From assembly GCA_029246505.1 (NCBI GenBank), contig JAQWNC010000015.1:211662-245176 (forward strand): a stretch of DNA of 33,515 nt, given 5' to 3'. The notes beneath the pieces were generated by a model that did not search any database, was not told the origin of the DNA, and saw nothing but the letters and a program-made list of their open reading frames with translations. Both the position numbers and the translations under genes were made by a program. The DNA comes from Arenicellaceae bacterium (GTDB lineage Bacteria > Pseudomonadota > Gammaproteobacteria > Arenicellales > Arenicellaceae). Positions 8,715 to 17,683 of the stretch are shown here, piece by piece. Numbering within the stretch: the first letter of the stretch is position 1; every line of letters begins with the position of its first letter.

Positions 8715-10721
8715 TTATCCAAGCAATGGCGCAATTACTAGACTAACAATAGCCATTACATTAATTAGAATATTCATCGACGGGCCAGATGTGTCTTTAA
8801 ATGGGTCTCCGACCGTGTCGCCAACTACAGCGGCTTTATGCGCATCAGAGCCTTTACCACCGAGGTTGCCGCGTTCAATATATTTCTTGGCGTTATCCCA
8901 CGCCCCCCCTGCGTTAGCCATTGTGATGGCAAGAAACACACAACCAAGTAGCGCGCCGCCAAGCATGCCACCTAGAGCTTGCGGGCCTATTCCCAGGCCG
9001 ACGACAACTGGTGCCGAAACTGCGAGAACGCCGGGCAGCACCATTTTCTTTAGTGCTGCACGGGTTGCAATGTCCACACAACGTTCAGTATCTGGTTCGG
9101 CATTACCCTCCAATAGGCCCGGTATTTCCTTAAACTGTCTACGAACCTCTTTGATCATATCGAATGCGGCATCCCCGACTGCCGTCATAGTGATACTGGC
9201 AACCAAAAATGGGAAGATGCCGCCGATAAACATACCGATCAAAACCATCGGGTCGTTAATTTGTAGTGAAAAATCCTCGACTCGAGATGATACAACTTCA
9301 ATATAGGCACTAATAATGGCGAGCGCTGCTAGTGCCGCTGCGCCTATTGCAAAACCTTTGCCAATTGCAGCGGTAGTATTTCCAAGCTCATCCAAAGAAT
9401 CGGTAATTTTTCGTGTGTCTTCGCCAAGACCGGCCATTTCTGCAATGCCGCCTGCGTTATCTGCAATTGGGCCGTATGCATCGATCGCCATAGTAATGCC
9501 GACGGTGCCTAACATACCGACTGCAGCCATACCAACTCCGTATAAGCCGGACAATTCTGTTGATAGGAAAATTACCGCACAAAGCGTAAATACCGGAACT
9601 ACTACAGACTGCATACCAATAGCAAGACCAGCAATCATGACAGTGGCCGCGCCCGTTTCTCCGGCTTTAGCAATATCACGAATTGGTTTGCCAGCCGTAT
9701 AGTATTCGGTAATTAGTCCGATAATAGTGCCGCCTACAGCGCCTACAACAACTGCGCCCCAGACATTACTGCTTACGCCTAATTTACCAATTACAAAATA
9801 TGCAGCAGCGATAAATATAACCGTAGCACCAATGGTTCCTGAGCGAAGGGCTTTTTCGGGAGATGAGCTAGACATTAGTTTGACTAGAAGTATTCCTCCA
9901 ATCGAACACAGTAATCCAAGCGATGCCAGCCCCAATGGCAGAAACATAAGCATGTTCTGAGGGCCAAGTTGATTAAGCCATTCGGTATTTAGCGTTGCGG
10001 CTATGGCGATTGATGCAATCATTGCCCCACAATAAGATTCAAATATGTCCGATCCCATACCAGCAACATCGCCAACATTGTCACCGACGTTATCTGCAAT
10101 CACCGCTGGATTACGCGGGTCATCTTCAGGAATACCCGCTTCGAGTTTGCCCACTAAATCAGCACCCACGTCTGCGCTTTTCGTAAATATTCCACCGCCG
10201 ACACGTGAGAATAGTGCCACACTGGAGGCGCCCATGCCAAAGCCGTGAATTACCTCAGAACCGTGCGGGTCCGCACCAAAGAAAATATATAAAATACCTA
10301 AACCGAGTAAACCCATAGAGGCTACGCACAAACCCATTACCGAGCCTCCGAAGAATGCAACGGTAAGAGCTTCTGGAGCACCTTGCTCGTGTGCAGCTGT
10401 GGTGGTGCGCACGTTTGCTTTAGTGGCAGTAAACATGCCCATATAGCCAGCAATAGAAGAACAGGCTGCTCCAAGTAAGAACGCGTACATGGTGTTCAAG
10501 CCTAAGTCTGATACTGCAATTAAAACCGCAACAATGGCCACAAAAATACCAAGAATTTTGTATTCAGCGCGTATGAACACCATTGCGCCAAGGTGAATGG
10601 CATCGCCAATACTGGCAACCTTTCCGCCCGCACTCGGGTACTTAACTACAATGGAATAGACCACTAGTGCGGCAACTAACCCGATGACTCCTAAAATGGT
10701 CGGGATATACATCAAAGACAT
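8715..10721 (-). CDS. hppA: Membrane-bound ion-translocating pyrophosphatase, K+-dependent type
   Basis: The 668-residue polytopic protein couples hydrolysis of pyrophosphate to pumping of H+ or Na+ across the membrane. The substrate-binding loop [23 protein letters not shown] starts at 184, followed by [12 protein letters not shown] (210-221) and, near 417, [15 protein letters not shown]. At 447-454 the sequence is GNTTAAIG: Ala, not Lys, after GNTT plus Gly three residues on is the mark of the K+-dependent subfamily. Glu228 (IFESY) is the TM6-type gate glutamate of that subfamily, which includes Na+ pumps and K+-dependent H+ pumps, so the ion cannot be decided. A Shine-Dalgarno (AAGGAG) eight bases upstream supports the ATG at 10721. 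It is divergent from a broken soluble pyrophosphatase gene. Confidence 0.96.
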   Translation of the reverse strand: MSLMYIPTILGVIGLVAALVVYSIVVKYPSAGGKVASIGDAIHLGAMVFIRAEYKILGIFVAIVAVLIAVSDLGLNTMYAFLLGAACSSIAGYMGMFTATKANVRTTTAAHEQGAPEALTVAFFGGSVMGLCVASMGLLGLGILYIFFGADPHGSEVIHGFGMGASSVALFSRVGGGIFTKSADVGADLVGKLEAGIPEDDPRNPAVIADNVGDNVGDVAGMGSDIFESYCGAMIASIAIAATLNTEWLNQLGPQNMLMFLPLGLASLGLLCSIGGILLVKLMSSSSPEKALRSGTIGATVIFIAAAYFVIGKLGVSSNVWGAVVVGAVGGTIIGLITEYYTAGKPIRDIAKAGETGAATVMIAGLAIGMQSVVVPVFTLCAVIFLSTELSGLYGVGMAAVGMLGTVGITMAIDAYGPIADNAGGIAEMAGLGEDTRKITDSLDELGNTTAAIGKGFAIGAAALAALAIISAYIEVVSSRVEDFSLQINDPMVLIGMFIGGIFPFLVASITMTAVGDAAFDMIKEVRRQFKEIPGLLEGNAEPDTERCVDIATRAALKKMVLPGVLAVSAPVVVGLGIGPQALGGMLGGALLGCVFLAITMANAGGAWDNAKKYIERGNLGGKGSDAHKAAVVGDTVGDPFKDTSGPSMNILINVMAIVSLVIAPLLG

Positions 10722-10844
10722 TTATATTTCTCCTTAGTGATTAGATTTCCCTAAAAAGTACAACGTAAATAACACCTACTATTATCAGGTGCTATAGCGG
10801 AATATATTAGGGGATAATAAGCGCTTATATTGCGCTGTAATTCG

Positions 10845-10850
10845 TATAAT
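10845..10850 (+). promoter_or_regulatory. Candidate -10 element upstream of the ppa remnant
   Basis: A consensus TATAAT lies 28 bases before the ppa ATG in the hppA/ppa divergent spacer. No good -35 hexamer is seen at 16-18 bases; the nearest upstream stretch is a small AAGCGCTT palindrome at 10819-10826. The -10 call therefore rests on one hexamer only. Confidence 0.3.
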
Positions 10851-10878
10851 ACCGCACTTTTTCCTGAGTACCACACTC

Positions 10879-11383
10879 ATGCAGCTCGATAAAGTCAATC
10901 CTGGCATTAACTCGTCAAATGATATTAACGTTATTGTTGAAATTCTGCGGTATGGCCTGGCTATTAAATACGAAGTAGACAAAGAAACCGGCGCTATGTT
11001 TGTCGACCGCTTCATATCTCCACCCATGCATTACCCGTGCAATTATGGGTACGTTCCGTATCCGCTATCTGAAGATGGTGATCCAGTAGATATTTTGGTT
11101 ATTACCCCTATTCTACTGGACGTAGGCATGTAGGCCCGGTTGTACGATATCGGCCTTTAGGGATACTGTAAATGGAAGATGATGCAGAAATACTGGCGGT
11201 ACCAGCCAATAAACTTACTAAACTATATGCCCGACGAAAGGGTTATACGGATATAGATCCTGAATTATTCATTTTTTTTGAACACTATAATAATCTTGAA
11301 GATGGTAAATGTTAGAAAGTTGGGCTGGTTTAGAAGCTGCGCAAAAGGAAATAATTAACTCAATTGAGCGTTATAGCGCATAG
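10879..11383 (+). pseudogene. ppa: Broken soluble inorganic pyrophosphatase (family I)
   Basis: The first 84 codons (to a TAG at 11131) encode the N-terminal half of a family I pyrophosphatase: IKYEVDKETGAMFVDRF, YPCNYGYVPYPLSEDGDPVDILV. The Asp residues of GDPVD and the Tyr/Asn of the YPCNYGY block are active-site positions. The rest is still readable in other frames. From 11151 a second frame gives RPLGIL, a TAA at 11169, then MEDDAEILAVPANKLTKLYA and FFEHYNNLEDGK. From 11312 a third frame gives WAGLEAAQKEIINSIERYSA and the natural stop at 11381-11383. The gene therefore has at least two frameshifts plus a nonsense codon, and the EILRYGLAIK segment also departs from the usual sequence. The protein would lack half of the active site. 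It is divergent from the intact membrane pyrophosphatase. Confidence 0.9.
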
Positions 11384-11416
11384 GCGATTTATGTCTGCTT
11401 GAATTGGGTTGAAACT

Positions 11417-12364
11417 CTATTTTTTCTCGTCGATTAAGGAAGTATGCTTTGCTCTTGGGTGTGCCTGGTCATAAATTTTGGCCAGGTGTTGGTAGTCTAG
11501 ATGTGTATAAACCTGGGTCGTGCTGATATTGGCATGACCTAAGAGTTCTTGCACGGCTCTTAATTCTCCGCTTGATTCGAGCAGATGGCTGGCAAAACTA
11601 TGGCGGAACATATGAGGGGTGACTTTGATATTCATGCCTTGACGATCAGCCCACATTTGTAATCGGCGTTGTACCGTTCGAGGATTTATTTCTTTTCCCT
11701 GCTTACTAATAAAAACGGCGTTAGTGTTGTCTTTTACAAAACGAACACGATATTTCAACCAATCTTTTAAAGCGATTAAGGCGTGCCGACCAATAAGCAC
11801 CTCACGAGTTTTTTGTCCTTTTCCAGTTACTCTGGCCAATCCTTCTGAGAGGCTTAATTCGCTATTTTCTAGGCTACACAATTCAGCCAGTCGCAAGCCT
11901 GAGGAGTAAAACAATTCCATGATTGCTTTGTCTCTGTAGCTTAGGGGGTCCTTTTCATTTAGTGGAATTTCGATTAATTTGGTTAATTGTTCTACATCCA
12001 ACGTTTTGGGTAATCGTGACGGGTTTTTTGGCGCACGAATATCTATAAATGGATTCATAGATGCCTTATTGTGTTGGCATAACCAGAAAAACAAGCTACG
12101 CAAACCTGATAAGGTCCGTTGCACGCTTTTTGGTGCCATACCCTTGCCATTTAAACTAGCTGTGAATCTACGCGCGTGGTGGGGGTTTAGCTCAGCCCAC
12201 AGTTTGATATTATGTTGGGCTGCGTATGCCAGCAGTTTACTTATATCAGCTTGATACGCGGTAAGAGTGTGGATTGATAGGCGCTTTTGAATGCGAAGGT
12301 GTTCGATAAAATCGCTGACCTCTCCTATTACAGCGGTTGTCGATCGTTGAGATGCTCTCGTCAC
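11417..12364 (-). CDS. xerC: Tyrosine recombinase XerC
   Basis: The 315-residue product is a Xer-type site-specific recombinase that, with XerD, resolves chromosome dimers at dif. The N-terminal SAM-like DNA-binding domain spans about 12-100. The catalytic domain holds Arg158 (SSGLRLAEL), Lys182 (TGKGQKTR), His251 and Arg254 (HMFRHS), His277 (LLGHANIST) and the nucleophile Tyr286 (QVYTH), so the full set is present. The start is a GTG at 12364, two bases after the stop of the DUF484 gene, and the gene order dapF - DUF484 - xerC is standard for gammaproteobacteria. This context favours XerC over XerD or an integrase. Confidence 0.95.
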   Translation of the reverse strand: MTRASQRSTTAVIGEVSDFIEHLRIQKRLSIHTLTAYQADISKLLAYAAQHNIKLWAELNPHHARRFTASLNGKGMAPKSVQRTLSGLRSLFFWLCQHNKASMNPFIDIRAPKNPSRLPKTLDVEQLTKLIEIPLNEKDPLSYRDKAIMELFYSSGLRLAELCSLENSELSLSEGLARVTGKGQKTREVLIGRHALIALKDWLKYRVRFVKDNTNAVFISKQGKEINPRTVQRRLQMWADRQGMNIKVTPHMFRHSFASHLLESSGELRAVQELLGHANISTTQVYTHLDYQHLAKIYDQAHPRAKHTSLIDEKK

Positions 12365-12366
12365 GG

Positions 12367-13089
12367 TTAACTGTTGTTGGTTATTATCCGGGACATTCCA
12401 GCAATCGCGATATCACCAATTCTTTCCAGGTGGTGGGTTCCCAGATTGGCACTAAACCGATCTTGTGAAATGGCCCCCAGCGCGAGCAAACCGGTTACAT
12501 CTTTATCGCCTAGTGAAAGTTTGAGTGGGAGCAACGCTGCCGAGCTAACATTTTTGGCGCCCTCCTCAAAAAGAAAGGCAAGTAATGACTGTGGATAACG
12601 TTGATCACAGCGAGCGGACATTTTACCAATTCGCTCCAGCGCCAATAAGAAGCATTCATCCTTTTGGTAGCTCGAATTGAATTCGGCCAGTCCATTATTA
12701 GTCAAGTTCAATGGGACCTTTATGGAGACAAAGTCTACAGAAAAACGATCTTGTAAGCAGTTGTAAAGGTTGCTTAAGAGGTTATCCAGTGAAGTTTCAC
12801 TCATAACTTCTATGGCAAGATCAAATACCCGGCCCTGAATCGACTCATTTTCTCTGGCCGAGGTAATTAGGCCATCCATTTGGCGATGAATTTTTGCCAA
12901 TTTTTCACGCAAAACAGCGGCTTGCTTTTCGATTAACGACGCGACTCCAGGGTTTTGCTTATCTGATAGTTGGATATGTTCCAGCAACTGAGGATACTGA
13001 GAGACAGCATCGGGATTACTTTTAAGATAAGCCAATACATCCTCAATATTGATGGATTGCGATGTTTCCTTAAGTTTTTGTTTGCTCAT
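12367..13089 (-). CDS. DUF484 family protein
   Basis: The 240-residue product is a soluble DUF484 protein, a family with a GAF-like fold and no settled function. The N-terminal part DVLAYLKSNPDAVSQYPQLL and the following coiled coil (about 55-85, rich in K, R, E, Q) are typical. It sits between dapF and xerC, 50 bases after dapF and two bases before the xerC start, so it is almost certainly co-transcribed and translationally linked with xerC. Confidence 0.9.
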   Translation of the reverse strand: MSKQKLKETSQSINIEDVLAYLKSNPDAVSQYPQLLEHIQLSDKQNPGVASLIEKQAAVLREKLAKIHRQMDGLITSARENESIQGRVFDLAIEVMSETSLDNLLSNLYNCLQDRFSVDFVSIKVPLNLTNNGLAEFNSSYQKDECFLLALERIGKMSARCDQRYPQSLLAFLFEEGAKNVSSAALLPLKLSLGDKDVTGLLALGAISQDRFSANLGTHHLERIGDIAIAGMSRIITNNS

Positions 13090-13139
13090 GCCGGATTGTT
13101 CACCGATTTTCTAATTGTGTTGGGTTCAGTTTTTAACTG

Positions 13140-13970
13140 TTATCTTGTCCAAATACCATCATAAACGAATTCTGCTGGGCCTGTCTTAAAAACTGAGTGG
13201 CCTTGCCCCTGCCAGGATAAAGTTAATTCACCGCCAGGCAAATAACCAGTCGCTTGCGTATCTATTATGTCCAACATTATGCCAGCAACTAAGGCCGCAC
13301 AGGCGCCGCTGCCACAGGCGGGCGTCTCCCCAGCCCCTCGCTCGAATACCCGCAACTTAAAGTTGTTACGATCTAATACTTGCATAAAACCAACATTTAC
13401 CTGCTTAGGGAAACGGTCATGGGATTGTAAGCTGCTACCGATACGGGTGACTTCTGCTAATTCAACGTCATCAACCTGAAAAATGGCATGGGGGTTTCCT
13501 AACGACAATATATTTGCGGTTAGTGTTTTAGAACCGATCTCGATTGAATAGCTATTGGCTACCTTGCCTGCTATGAATGGAATCGCAGAAAGTGTGAAAA
13601 TTGGAGCCCCCATATTAACCGTTATTAACCCTGTCTTCTCTAAAGTCAGCTCAAGTTGACCGGCTAGGGTTGATACGGAAATACGAGTATTTTGTGTCAA
13701 CCCTTTGTTACTGACGTACTTTGCGAAACAGCGAGCGCCATTCCCGCATTGTGAGACCTCAGAGCCATCTCGATTGAATATTCTGTAGCTAAACTCGGCG
13801 CCCTGTGTGTTGGGGCTTTCAACTAAGAGAATTTGATCACAACCGACACCAAATCGTCGATCAGCCATTGCTTGGGCCAGTGAGGCTGTCATATTGACCT
13901 TTTGGTTAATAGCATCGATGAGAACAAAATCGTTTCCCAAGCCGTGCATTTTGCTAAATTTTAACGACAT
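13140..13970 (-). CDS. dapF: Diaminopimelate epimerase
   Basis: The 276-residue enzyme converts L,L- to meso-diaminopimelate for lysine and peptidoglycan synthesis. The two catalytic cysteines are present: Cys75 in QCGNGARC and Cys219 in PACGSGACA. MHGLGNDFVLID near the N-terminus and FERGAGETPACGSG are family signatures. Length is normal. It is the first gene of the minus-strand dapF - DUF484 - xerC run. No lysA or small lipoprotein gene precedes it here; the 150 bases upstream contain only the spacer to a divergent small membrane protein. Confidence 0.97.
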   Translation of the reverse strand: MSLKFSKMHGLGNDFVLIDAINQKVNMTASLAQAMADRRFGVGCDQILLVESPNTQGAEFSYRIFNRDGSEVSQCGNGARCFAKYVSNKGLTQNTRISVSTLAGQLELTLEKTGLITVNMGAPIFTLSAIPFIAGKVANSYSIEIGSKTLTANILSLGNPHAIFQVDDVELAEVTRIGSSLQSHDRFPKQVNVGFMQVLDRNNFKLRVFERGAGETPACGSGACAALVAGIMLDIIDTQATGYLPGGELTLSWQGQGHSVFKTGPAEFVYDGIWTR

Positions 13971-14122
13971 ATGTTGTTTCCCATATTGGCCTCTAGGTTA
14001 GTGTAAGCACTAAACAGACTGTTAAATCTTGGTTATTCAATCCGTTTTAGATGTGAGGGTCAACTAGTATGGCTCAGATATTGGTCGCTTAGCTTACCTA
14101 GCGAAGATATCTCTTCATTTTT

Positions 14123-14383
14123 ATGGAATTTAAACGAATAATTGACCGAATATATGCGTATTTTAAATCGCATCCAAGTTTGCTTGTGCGGGCTGTAGTC
14201 GGTATTTCGCTTGTGATCGCTGGGGTACTCGGCCTTTTTCTACCTATATTGGGTATTTGGATGATACCAATGGGCCTAGTTTTGTTGTCTGTTGATTTTG
14301 CAGTAGCGCGTCGGCTAAGCGCTTATCTATTGCGTGGCTGGAATTCGGTTAAAAATTTATGGCAAGAAAAGGATAAACGATAG
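14123..14383 (+). CDS. Small membrane protein resembling the PGPGW family
   Basis: The 86-residue product has a basic N-terminus, two closely spaced membrane segments (about residues 22-40 and 42-58) joined by a Pro/Gly turn (FLPILGIWMIPMG), and a basic C-terminal tail. The pattern of Gly, Pro and a trailing VDFAVARRL resembles small inner-membrane proteins of the PGPGW type, though the name motif itself is not exact. Function is unknown. It starts 152 bases from the divergent dapF; no clear Shine-Dalgarno precedes the ATG, so the call rests on composition and membrane topology. Confidence 0.65.
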   Translation: MEFKRIIDRIYAYFKSHPSLLVRAVVGISLVIAGVLGLFLPILGIWMIPMGLVLLSVDFAVARRLSAYLLRGWNSVKNLWQEKDKR

Positions 14384-14476
14384 AAGGTATTCGTGGTTAT
14401 CTGCGGATTAAGCGCATTATTACTATCCGCTATTTGTTCTGCTGGTGTTGAGAACATCATTTTCTAGTAAATTTGA

Positions 14477-15149
14477 CTAGTCATATGTTCCTGCGCAGCA
14501 AGCGAAGAAGTTCGGGTTGATTAGCGATTACGTATTGTATTCAAGTTTTTGCATGGGATGTTGTAGTAAGGCGCCACTAGCTTCGCGCAATATAATATCA
14601 GCGTCGGCTGTACTCCCTTCGTCGGTTGGCCCAAAGCTTGGGTAGAGGATCAGACCGTAATTTTCGCCTATCTGACTGAAAAATAGGGCGTCGTAGATGC
14701 GTAGTATCGAGTGCTCTCAGTCTACAAAGACTCTGAGCGTGGGAAAATATCAGGCGGGCCAAACTAACCGTTAGGTACTACCAGTGTAAACACGGGTCAT
14801 GAATTCAGTGTTCGTTGGGGTGACCATCTCCAGCAGAGATGCTGGTCAGGAATCATCTTAAAAAATCTCTGGTTCCGTCCAGCGGGCCAATTCGCGAACA
14901 GATCGATCACTTTGCTCTATCCGTATACGGTATGTTTTGAGACTCTTCAGAGAGTACTGGCACGCCAGGTAACAGTTTGTCTAGTCCAGTGATAAGAATA
15001 TCATGTGATGATATATCGGCTTCAGTAACGGGCGAGCCGTCTTTCTTGGTTTCTGTCTTAAAATCCTGACTGTAAATGGTTAGAGTGTCTTCACAGGTAT
15101 GCCGGGCTAAGGCGGATAGCGGTGTTATAAAAAAGGATAGCTCGGTTAT
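14477..15149 (-). pseudogene. cysQ: Decayed 3'(2'),5'-bisphosphate nucleotidase gene
   Basis: On the minus strand, residues beginning near 15149 read ALARHTCEDTLTIYSQDFK, then DGSPVTEADISSHDIL and PGVPVLSEES, the N-terminal half of CysQ. A TGA at 14909-14907 interrupts it. The same frame continues with GPLDGTRDF, the metal-binding DPLDGT motif with its first Asp changed to Gly, then meets another TGA at 14855. The middle (about 14690-14850) is not recognisable. From about 14690 another frame gives YPSFGPT, DADIILREASGALL and, after a TAA, SLINPNFFACCAG to the end at 14477. CysQ removes PAP made during sulfate assimilation. The natural start seems lost (ATA near 15149). It is divergent from yrfG, a common neighbour of cysQ and nudE; no nudE is seen here. 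Confidence 0.85.
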
Positions 15150-15207
15150 AGTGCTGATATGACAGGAAAGGGACAGCTGCTTATAATAGGGTTTTATTTT
15201 ACGTGAT

Positions 15208-15873
15208 ATGAATACCAATATGCGAATAGACTGGCAGTGTATAGACCACGTTTTTTTGGATATGGATGGGACACTGTTGGATTTGCATTTTGATAACTAT
15301 TTTTGGCAGCAGGTGCTACCGCAAGAGTATGCTCGCATGAATGGTTTAACACTGGAGTCCGCAGTGGCGTCATTGAATCCTAAGTTTGAGGCCAAACAAG
15401 GGCAGCTTGATTGGTATTGTGTTGATTACTGGTCACGTGAGCTAAACATAGATGTGATGAATCTTAAATACGGTAACGCACAAAAAATTGCTTTGCGACC
15501 AGGCGTATTTGAACTACTTGACGATATAAAGAATAGAGCTGCGGAGCCTGCATTGTTGACCAATGCACACCGCAGTGTGGTTAATTTAAAATTTGATAAA
15601 ACCGGACTTGGCCGTGCTATTGATAAAATTCATTGCTCTCATGATTATGGTTTTCCGAAAGAAGCCCCAGCGTTCTGGGGTCGATTTGCAGGCATAGTGA
15701 GATTTGACCCTGAAAGGACATTATTTATTGATGATAATGAGGCCGTGTTAGAAGCCGCGGATCAATATGGGATTAAATGGCTGCGAAGCATTAGTGAGCC
15801 AGACAGCCAGCAACCTAGGAGTTCACGCAGTCGCTTTCTGGAGATTGATCAATTTCCCGAGATTTTCAGTTAA
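15208..15873 (+). CDS. yrfG: HAD-superfamily GMP/IMP nucleotidase, YrfG type
   Basis: The 221-residue product is a HAD hydrolase with the nucleophile motif FLDMDGTLLD (Asp18, Asp20), a Thr/Asn motif LLTNAH, a Lys in FPKEAP, and the metal-binding LFIDDNEAVL. The block LHFDNYFWQ directly after motif I and WYCVDYWSRELNID are diagnostic of YrfG, which dephosphorylates GMP and IMP. Length matches E. coli YrfG. Two in-frame ATG codons (15208 and 15220) are possible; the first is annotated. The divergent neighbour is a decayed cysQ. Confidence 0.93.
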   Translation: MNTNMRIDWQCIDHVFLDMDGTLLDLHFDNYFWQQVLPQEYARMNGLTLESAVASLNPKFEAKQGQLDWYCVDYWSRELNIDVMNLKYGNAQKIALRPGVFELLDDIKNRAAEPALLTNAHRSVVNLKFDKTGLGRAIDKIHCSHDYGFPKEAPAFWGRFAGIVRFDPERTLFIDDNEAVLEAADQYGIKWLRSISEPDSQQPRSSRSRFLEIDQFPEIFS

Positions 15874-15891
15874 TTTTAAATTCAGAAATTA

Positions 15892-16419
15892 TTATTGGTT
15901 TGATTGTGCTGTTAGGTAGGTTTTTGCCAGTTCTGTGTATCGAGAGGAATTGAGCACGATATATTCTGCTTCTTTGGTTCGAATATCGCGTATAAATCTG
16001 GCAGGGCTACCGCCCCATAATTGTCCTGTAGGCACGCGCTTACCTGGTGTTACCAGTGCTCCGGCAGCGACCATCGCGCCGCTTTCTACTACGGCATCAT
16101 CCATAACGCAGGCTTGCAGGCCAATAAATGCTGAAGCTTCTATGGTACAGGCGTGTAGCATCGCCATATGACCAACGGTTACATTGTCACCGATGTAACA
16201 CCCTTGCCCGTCAGTCGAGACATGGATTACCGCGTTGTCTTGAATATTAGTATTCTTGCCTATCTTGACATCGTTAACATCGCCTCTAATTACAGTTCCA
16301 AACCAAATACTACTATTCGAACCAATTTCAACATCACCAATAATGGTTGCGGTGCTGGCAATAAAAGCGGTTTTGTCTATGCGTGGCAATATGTTTTTGT
16401 AGGGTAGAATCGTGGACAT
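15892..16419 (-). CDS. Gamma-carbonic anhydrase family protein (YrdA type)
   Basis: The 175-residue product is a left-handed beta-helix of hexapeptide repeats. The three zinc-ligand histidines of gamma-carbonic anhydrases are present: His66 (AVIHV), His84 and His89 (GHMAMLH), with the same five-residue spacing as the archaeal Cam enzyme. GDVNDVKIGKNTNIQDN and QLWGGSPARFIRDI are typical. The frame stays open upstream to an ATG at 16509, but that extra segment is unlike the family and crowds the divergent zapE start, so the ATG at 16419, giving the usual MSTILPY-like N-terminus, is chosen. Many YrdA-type members have no measured carbonic anhydrase activity. The 3' end converges on yrfG. Confidence 0.9.
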   Translation of the reverse strand: MSTILPYKNILPRIDKTAFIASTATIIGDVEIGSNSSIWFGTVIRGDVNDVKIGKNTNIQDNAVIHVSTDGQGCYIGDNVTVGHMAMLHACTIEASAFIGLQACVMDDAVVESGAMVAAGALVTPGKRVPTGQLWGGSPARFIRDIRTKEAEYIVLNSSRYTELAKTYLTAQSNQ

Positions 16420-16525
16420 AGGAGCGTGGATTGGAATTATTGATGGTGACGCCAGAGATAGTAGCGTTAATGTCACACTTGTCCACAATTTATTGTCCCA
16501 ATAAACCAACTGTATAAACCTAAAA

Positions 16526-17629
16526 ATGCCCCAGCAAATAACGCCACTAGCCGCGTATCAGTGTGATCTAAATAAACCTGAATTTTTTGCGGACTCATCT
16601 CAGCAACAGGCGGTAGAAAAACTACAACGCTTGTTTGAGCAATTGCTTTCTGATCGTAGTAAGGAGACGTTATTTCAGCGGATAAGCCTGTTTAGTAGAA
16701 AGCCGCAAAAACCTTTGGTTGGTATATATTTTTGGGGGGGTGTTGGGAGAGGGAAATCCTGGCTGGTAGATACTTTCTACGACTGTTTGCCTATTGAAAA
16801 TAAACAAAGAATTCACTTTCATCAATTTATGTACGATGTTCATGCTGAGCTTAAGCAGTTGCGTGATGAATCGGATCCTCTGGATATTATTGCGCAACGT
16901 TGGGCGCGTCGCATTCAAGTGCTGTGTTTGGACGAATTTGTAGTGAATGATGTGGCTGACGCGGTAATTTTGGCTCGACTGCTACGCGGTTTATTTGCCC
17001 GCGGGGTTACACTTGTGGCCACTTCCAATGTTGAGCCCAAAAGCTTGTATAAGGGCGGTTTGCAGCGAGAGCTTTTCTTGCCCACGATAGATTTGATATA
17101 CCAGTACACCGAAGTATTTAATTTAGAAGGGGGTAGAGATTATCGACTTGAGTTTTTAGATCGCGCACAGACCTATCTTTATCCGTGCGAGGAAGAGGCG
17201 TTAGCAGGATTAGAATATGACTTTGAGCGCTTGGCGCTAGACGAAGGTGAGGCTAATACCACGATATTAGTAAACGATCGGCGCGTTCAGGTAGTGCGTG
17301 TTGCAGATGGTTTAGTTTGGATGGATTTTAAAGAATTGTGTGGCGGCCCTCGATCACAGTTTGACTATATAGAGTTGGCAATGTGTTATCACACTGTTTT
17401 ATTGTCCGCGGTGCCACAGATGACGCGTCATACAGATGATGAAGCGCGCCGGTTTATCAATTTAATTGATGTGCTATACGATCATAATGTGAATATTTTG
17501 ATAGCTGCTGATTGTGCTGTCGAAGCGCTATACACTGGGGTGCGATTGGAATTTGAATTTCGACGGACAGTTAGTCGCTTAACAGAAATGCAGTCTCACG
17601 ATTATCTGGCGAAGCAGCATATTGTTTGA
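16526..17629 (+). CDS. zapE: Cell division ATPase ZapE (AFG1 family)
   Basis: The 367-residue product is an AAA-type ATPase that acts with FtsZ during late division in gammaproteobacteria. Walker A is GGVGRGKS (71-78) and Walker B VLCLDEF (Asp136, Glu137). The N-terminal TPLAAYQ, the HFHQFMYDVH block after Walker A, the sensor region LVATSNVEPKSLYKGGLQRE, and the C-terminal FEFRRTVSRLTEMQS are all family signatures. Length is normal. It is divergent from the gamma-carbonic anhydrase and followed by a decayed channel gene. Confidence 0.95.
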   Translation: MPQQITPLAAYQCDLNKPEFFADSSQQQAVEKLQRLFEQLLSDRSKETLFQRISLFSRKPQKPLVGIYFWGGVGRGKSWLVDTFYDCLPIENKQRIHFHQFMYDVHAELKQLRDESDPLDIIAQRWARRIQVLCLDEFVVNDVADAVILARLLRGLFARGVTLVATSNVEPKSLYKGGLQRELFLPTIDLIYQYTEVFNLEGGRDYRLEFLDRAQTYLYPCEEEALAGLEYDFERLALDEGEANTTILVNDRRVQVVRVADGLVWMDFKELCGGPRSQFDYIELAMCYHTVLLSAVPQMTRHTDDEARRFINLIDVLYDHNVNILIAADCAVEALYTGVRLEFEFRRTVSRLTEMQSHDYLAKQHIV

Positions 17630-17683
17630 TTGTGACTAGAATACATTTAAGTTTAGTCGTGCTTCACAAGGGTTAAGTGAAAA

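Noticed and set aside
8791-9702. Two long plus-strand frames (171 and 128 codons) opposite hppA
   Set aside because: Low-complexity Ala/Ser/Pro translations that mirror the Gly/Ala-rich codons of hppA; no start signals.
10879-11133. Short functional pyrophosphatase of 84 residues
   Set aside because: Half of the active site is encoded downstream in other frames; the family needs about 170 residues.
14907-15218. Minus-strand open frame of 103 codons as a small intact gene
   Set aside because: Its last two thirds are the N-terminal half of CysQ cut by a TGA; its first 23 codons overlap the divergent yrfG start and show no CysQ similarity.
16420-16509. N-terminal extension of the gamma-carbonic anhydrase as a signal peptide
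   Set aside because: The stretch is somewhat hydrophobic but lacks family support, and the internal ATG at 16419 gives the normal protein length.
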